From Ramlibacter agri (GTDB lineage Bacteria > Pseudomonadota > Gammaproteobacteria > Burkholderiales > Burkholderiaceae_C), in contig NZ_JABBFX010000001.1 in NCBI RefSeq assembly GCF_012927085.1, forward strand, positions 434,001 to 498,000: a stretch of DNA of 64,000 nt, in the 5' to 3' direction. Positions within the stretch are counted from its first letter, which is position 1; every line of letters starts with the position of its first letter. The notes beneath the pieces are model-generated. The model was given only the letters and a program-made list of their open reading frames with translations. It ran no database searches and was not told the DNA's origin. The translations under genes were made by a program, and so were the position numbers. This document shows positions 60,688 through 64,000 of the stretch, in pieces.

Positions 60688-62206
60688 ACAGGCCGCGCCG
60701 CGCCCGCTGGAAGTGGCGCTGCTCGCCTCGGTGTTCGTGGTCGCCGCCTGCGGCCTGGTGTACGAGCTCGCGGCCGGCGCGCTGGCTTCCTACGTGCTGG
60801 GCGACTCGGTGCTGCAGTTCTCCACCGTGATCGGCGCCTACCTGTTCGCGATGGGCGTGGGCTCGTGGCTGTCGCGCTTCTTCGAGCGCCAGCTGCCGGC
60901 GCACTTCCTGCGCATCGAACTGCTGGTGGCGGTGGTGGGCGGCGGCCTGCCGGCTGCGCTGTTTCTCACGCATGCCTGGCAGCCGGGCGCCTTCCGCCTG
61001 CTGCTGTACGCGCTGGTGCTGGCGGTGGGCACGCTGGTGGGGCTGGAGATTCCGCTGGTGATGCGCATCTTGAAGCGCAACGTCGCGCTGCGCGAGCTGG
61101 TCTCGCAGGTCCTCACCTTCGACTACCTTGGCGCCCTCGCCGTTTCCGTGGCCTTCCCGCTGCTGCTGGTGCCGCAGCTGGGACTGATCCGCACCGGGCT
61201 GCTGTTCGGGCTGATGAACGCCTTCGTCGCGCTGTGGGCGCTGTGGCTGTTCCGGCACGAGCTGCGGCGCCTCACGGCACATGTTCTCGCCTGCCTGCTG
61301 ACGCTGGGCGTGCTGGGCGCGGCCTTCGCCGGCTCCGAGCGCATCACTTCGCTGGCCGAAGACCACTTCTACCAGGACAAGATCGTCGTTGCCGAGACTT
61401 CGACCTGGCAGCGCATCGTGGTGACGCAGGGCCGCATGGGCATGCGCCTGTTCCTCAATGGCAACCTGCAGTTCGCCCAGTCGGACGAATACCGTTACCA
61501 CGAGGCGCTGGTGCATCCGGCGATGGCGGCGCACGGCGCGGCCAAGCGCGTCGCGGTGCTGGGTGGCGGCGACGGGCTCGCGGTGCGCGAGCTGCTGCGC
61601 TATCCGCAGGTGGAGAGCATCACGCTGGTGGAGCTCGACCCGAACATGACGCGGCTGTTCTCCACCGACCCGCGGCTGGTGGCGCTGAACGGCGGTTCGC
61701 TGACTTCGCCCAAGGTGCACATCGTGCATGCCGATGCCTTCCAGTGGCTGCAGCAGGCGCAGGACCCGTTCGACGTGATCGTGGTCGACTTCCCCGACCC
61801 GACCAACTTCTCCATCGGCAAGCTGTACACGAACTCCTTCTATGCGCTGCTGGAGCAGCGGCTGGCGGCCAGCGGCTACGCCGTGATCCAGACGACCTCG
61901 CCGCTCATCGCGCGCCAGAGTTTCTGGACCGTCGTGAGGACGGTGGAATCGGTGGGGCTCACGGCCTACCCGTACCACGCCAACGTGCCCAGCTTCGGCG
62001 AATGGGGCTACGTGCTGGCCAGCCGGCGGCCCTGGCATGCGCCGCAGGCGCTGCCCGAGGGCCTGCGCTTCCTCACGGTGGCTGGCCTGCCCTCGCTGTT
62101 CGACTTCCCGCGCGACATGCAACGGGTGCCGGCGGAAGTGAACCGCCTCTCGAACCAGGTGCTCGTGACGACCTACGAGCGCGAGTGGGGCAAGGTCGGA
62201 CCGTGA
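60680..62206 (+). CDS. membrane-embedded spermidine synthase-like protein
   Basis: The 508-residue protein has an N-terminal region of about seven helices (LLASVFVVAACGLVYELAAGAL... to residue about 215) and a C-terminal spermine/spermidine synthase domain with RVAVLGGGDGLAVRELLRY, VELDPNMTRL and VVDFPDP, the substrate and decarboxylated-SAM binding segments. Short soluble SpeE lacks the helices. No speD is beside it. The activity could be aminopropyl transfer at the membrane, but this is not proved by sequence. It overlaps the FAD gene by four bases. Confidence 0.88.
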   Translation: MDRQAAPRPLEVALLASVFVVAACGLVYELAAGALASYVLGDSVLQFSTVIGAYLFAMGVGSWLSRFFERQLPAHFLRIELLVAVVGGGLPAALFLTHAWQPGAFRLLLYALVLAVGTLVGLEIPLVMRILKRNVALRELVSQVLTFDYLGALAVSVAFPLLLVPQLGLIRTGLLFGLMNAFVALWALWLFRHELRRLTAHVLACLLTLGVLGAAFAGSERITSLAEDHFYQDKIVVAETSTWQRIVVTQGRMGMRLFLNGNLQFAQSDEYRYHEALVHPAMAAHGAAKRVAVLGGGDGLAVRELLRYPQVESITLVELDPNMTRLFSTDPRLVALNGGSLTSPKVHIVHADAFQWLQQAQDPFDVIVVDFPDPTNFSIGKLYTNSFYALLEQRLAASGYAVIQTTSPLIARQSFWTVVRTVESVGLTAYPYHANVPSFGEWGYVLASRRPWHAPQALPEGLRFLTVAGLPSLFDFPRDMQRVPAEVNRLSNQVLVTTYEREWGKVGP

Positions 62207-63744
62207 GCATCACGCGCCGCGGCGCACTGTTTGCGGGGGCCGCGGCGCTCGCCGGCTGCGAGCGCCCGCCCGAGGTCACCGGCGGCTTCGCCGGCGCCAG
62301 CTTCACGCGCGGCCACGTGTTGCGCGACCTGAAGAGCGCGCCGGAGCCGGCCGTCTCGCGCCGGGCCGACGTCGTGATCGCCGGCGCGGGCATCGCCGGC
62401 CTGGCCGCCGCTCGTGCATTGCGCCAGCGCCATGTCGAGGATTTCGTGCTGCTGGATCTCGAGGACCAGCCCGGTGGCAATGCGCGCGGCTCGCAAGTGA
62501 AGGGCATCGGCTGCCCGCTGGGTGCGCACTACCTGCCGGTGCCTTCCGACGATGCCCCGGAGGTGCAGCAGCTGCTGGAGGAACTGGGACTGCGCAAGCG
62601 CGTCGCCGGCCGCTGGCAGTACGACGAACGCCACCTGTGCCACGCGCCGCAGGAGCGCCTGTTCTTCCAGGGCAGCTGGCAGGACGGCCTGCTGCCCCTG
62701 AACGGCGTCGGCGCGTCGACGCTGGCGCACTACCAGCGCTTCGCGTGCGAAGTGGAGGCGGCGCGCAAGACCGGCGCCTTCCGCATCCCGCAGCGCAGCC
62801 ACGTGGGCCTGCGCGCCTGGGACGGCGAGACTTTCGCGCAATGGCTGGACCGGCAGGAACTCACCGACCCGCAGCTGCGCTGGTACCTGGACTACTGCTG
62901 CCGCGACGACTTCGGCGCCGGGCTCTCGACGGTCGCGGCCTGGGCGGGCCTGCACTACTTCGCCGCGCGCCACGGCTTCCATCCGCCGGGCGCGGACGAA
63001 GGCGGCGAGCGCGAGCAGCTGCTCACCTGGCCCGAGGGCAACGGCTGGCTGGTGAATGCGCTGGCCGCGCCACTGGGCGACCGCTTCCGTGGCGGCCAGC
63101 TGGTGCTGCGCATTTCGGAGCGGCCGAACGGCGTGGCGGTGGACGTGCTGGACACCCAGGCGCAGCGCGTGGAGCGCTGGCTGGCACAGCGTTGCATCGT
63201 CGCGCTGCCCGCCTTTGTCGCGGCCCGCGTCGTCGAGTCGCCGCCGGCGCCGTTGCAGGCGCTGGCCGCCCGCACGCGCTATGCGCCCTGGGTGGTCGCC
63301 AACCTGCACTTGTCAGGGCCGCTCGCCGAAGCGCCGGGCATGCCGGCCTGCTGGGACAACGTCCTGTACGGCGCCGGCAGCCTGGGCTACGTGGTCGCCA
63401 CCCACCAGGACCTGAACCCCGTGCCCGGGCCCACCGTGCTTACCTGGTACTGCGCACCCGGCGAGGCTGCGCGGCCGGAGCTGCTTTCCGCGCCGTGGAC
63501 CCAGTGGCGCGACCGCATCTTGGAGGAGCTCTCGGTGCCGCATCCAGACCTGCGTGCCAGGCTCACCCACGTGGAGGTCGCGCGGCATGGGCATGCGATG
63601 CCCATTCCCGTGCCGGGGGCCATCAGTGCATGGACTGCGCCGCCGGATTCGGCGCGGATGCAGTACGCGCACGGCGATTGGGCGGGCTATTCGATCTTCG
63701 AGGAGGCGTTCACCCTCGGGCACCGCGCCGGCGCGCGAAGCTAG
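62203..63744 (+). CDS. FAD-dependent amine-oxidase-like protein with Tat/lipobox signal
   Basis: The 513-residue protein (GTG start) begins MSITRRGALFAGAAALAGC: a twin-arginine pair at 5-6 and a lipobox LAGC at 16-19, so it may be exported by Tat and lipidated. The FAD-binding motif VVIAGAGIAGLAAARAL lies at about 57-73, with the second motif QPGGNARG. The rest resembles flavin amine oxidases/desaturases. It ends the SPFH-DUF4178-DUF350-synthase set, and pairing with a polyamine synthase suggests an amine substrate; this is inference. Confidence 0.82.
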   Translation: MSITRRGALFAGAAALAGCERPPEVTGGFAGASFTRGHVLRDLKSAPEPAVSRRADVVIAGAGIAGLAAARALRQRHVEDFVLLDLEDQPGGNARGSQVKGIGCPLGAHYLPVPSDDAPEVQQLLEELGLRKRVAGRWQYDERHLCHAPQERLFFQGSWQDGLLPLNGVGASTLAHYQRFACEVEAARKTGAFRIPQRSHVGLRAWDGETFAQWLDRQELTDPQLRWYLDYCCRDDFGAGLSTVAAWAGLHYFAARHGFHPPGADEGGEREQLLTWPEGNGWLVNALAAPLGDRFRGGQLVLRISERPNGVAVDVLDTQAQRVERWLAQRCIVALPAFVAARVVESPPAPLQALAARTRYAPWVVANLHLSGPLAEAPGMPACWDNVLYGAGSLGYVVATHQDLNPVPGPTVLTWYCAPGEAARPELLSAPWTQWRDRILEELSVPHPDLRARLTHVEVARHGHAMPIPVPGAISAWTAPPDSARMQYAHGDWAGYSIFEEAFTLGHRAGARS

Positions 63745-64000
63745 TGACCAAGCCGCCCGTGCGCCTGTGCTTCGCGGGCCAGCACGGAGCTGAAAGTCCC
63801 GAGCGCTTCCTTGTGCAGCAAGCGCTTGATCTCGCCGACGACGGTGGGGTCGGCCTGCGCCAGCTGCGTGGCGATGGCGAGCGCTTCCTCCCGCGCGTCC
63901 TCCGCCAGCTTCCACACGAGCCCCCAGCGTTCCGCCTCTTCGGCGGTAAGGGGCTGCCCAAGCAGCAGCGCACCCTTGGCGCGCGCGAGGCCCACCTTGC
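63741..64000 (-). CDS. enoyl-CoA hydratase/isomerase, C-terminal part (cut by window end)
   Basis: About 86 C-terminal residues are visible. GLARAKGALLLGQPLTAEEAERWGLVWKLAED and a helical end (GRLGH) match the crotonase superfamily, close to the PaaG/PaaB-type isomerases of phenylacetate degradation. The N-terminus with the oxyanion hole is outside the window, so the exact member cannot be set. Its stop overlaps that of the convergent FAD gene by four bases. Confidence 0.8.
   Translation of the reverse strand, partial: KVGLARAKGALLLGQPLTAEEAERWGLVWKLAEDAREEALAIATQLAQADPTVVGEIKRLLHKEALGTFSSVLAREAQAHGRLGH

Overview
This 64 kb window is chromosomal DNA from a GC-rich betaproteobacterium. Gene content and protein style point to Burkholderiales, most likely Comamonadaceae (a Ramlibacter- or Variovorax-like organism). 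That placement is an inference from gene order and families, not from a database match. The left edge looks like the flank of the replication origin: a consensus DnaA box lies just upstream of rpmH-rnpA-yidD-yidC, followed by a toxin-antitoxin-like pair and mnmE. I see no rRNA, tRNA, CRISPR array, complete insertion sequence or prophage.

Layout. 1-5 kb: ribosome, RNase P, membrane insertase and tRNA modification genes beside the origin. 5-12 kb: a lone cyclic-nucleotide-binding protein, a conserved hypothetical protein, a kefB-like antiporter coupled to apt, and kdsD-kdsC-lptC (KDO synthesis and LPS export) with a short-chain dehydrogenase. 12-17.6 kb: two paralogous glycine-rich RRM proteins with matching SD-occluding leader hairpins, an ammonium transporter, a manganese-riboswitch-type leader before a GDT1/UPF0016 transporter, and a SAM-II riboswitch plus terminator before metX-metW. 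17.6-27 kb: a repeat-rich gap, denD-otnI-yigZ, DUF72, an M20 peptidase, a lipase-like hydrolase, and an amgK-rsmE-MFS operon. 27-35.5 kb: lptD-surA-rsmA, a secreted barnase-like RNase with a barstar-like inhibitor, and maeB.

35.8-49.9 kb is a compact, unidirectional aryl-polyene-type biosynthetic cluster of 16 genes, almost all overlapping by a few bases: chain-length factor, acyltransferases, two ACPs, a ligase-dehydratase fusion, glycosyltransferase, thioesterase, LolA-like carrier, MMPL exporter, lipoprotein, two ketosynthases, dehydratase, ketoreductase and a phosphopantetheinyl transferase. A convergent methyltransferase follows. 50.7-56.4 kb holds a response regulator and a 1,600-residue NAD-glutamate dehydrogenase. 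56.5-63.7 kb holds rtcB, divergent from a five-gene membrane set: SPFH-SHOCT protein, DUF4178 zinc-ribbon protein, DUF350 protein, a membrane-embedded spermidine-synthase-like protein and a Tat/lipobox FAD oxidoreductase. The window ends inside an enoyl-CoA hydratase gene.

Three kinds of small repeat are scattered through the region. One is a dRS3-like palindrome (ATTCCC...GGGAA) with four copies, two of them inside the coding sequences of rnpA and mnmE. Another is an ACGCA-rich long palindrome with two copies. The third is a 76-bp element ending in GGGGGTCAGA-type inverted repeats, which appears to supply the start codon of rsmA. The best candidates for new biology are the SPFH/DUF4178/DUF350/polyamine set, the aryl-polyene cluster with its fused enzyme, the repeat insertions into essential genes, and the paired RRM leader hairpins.
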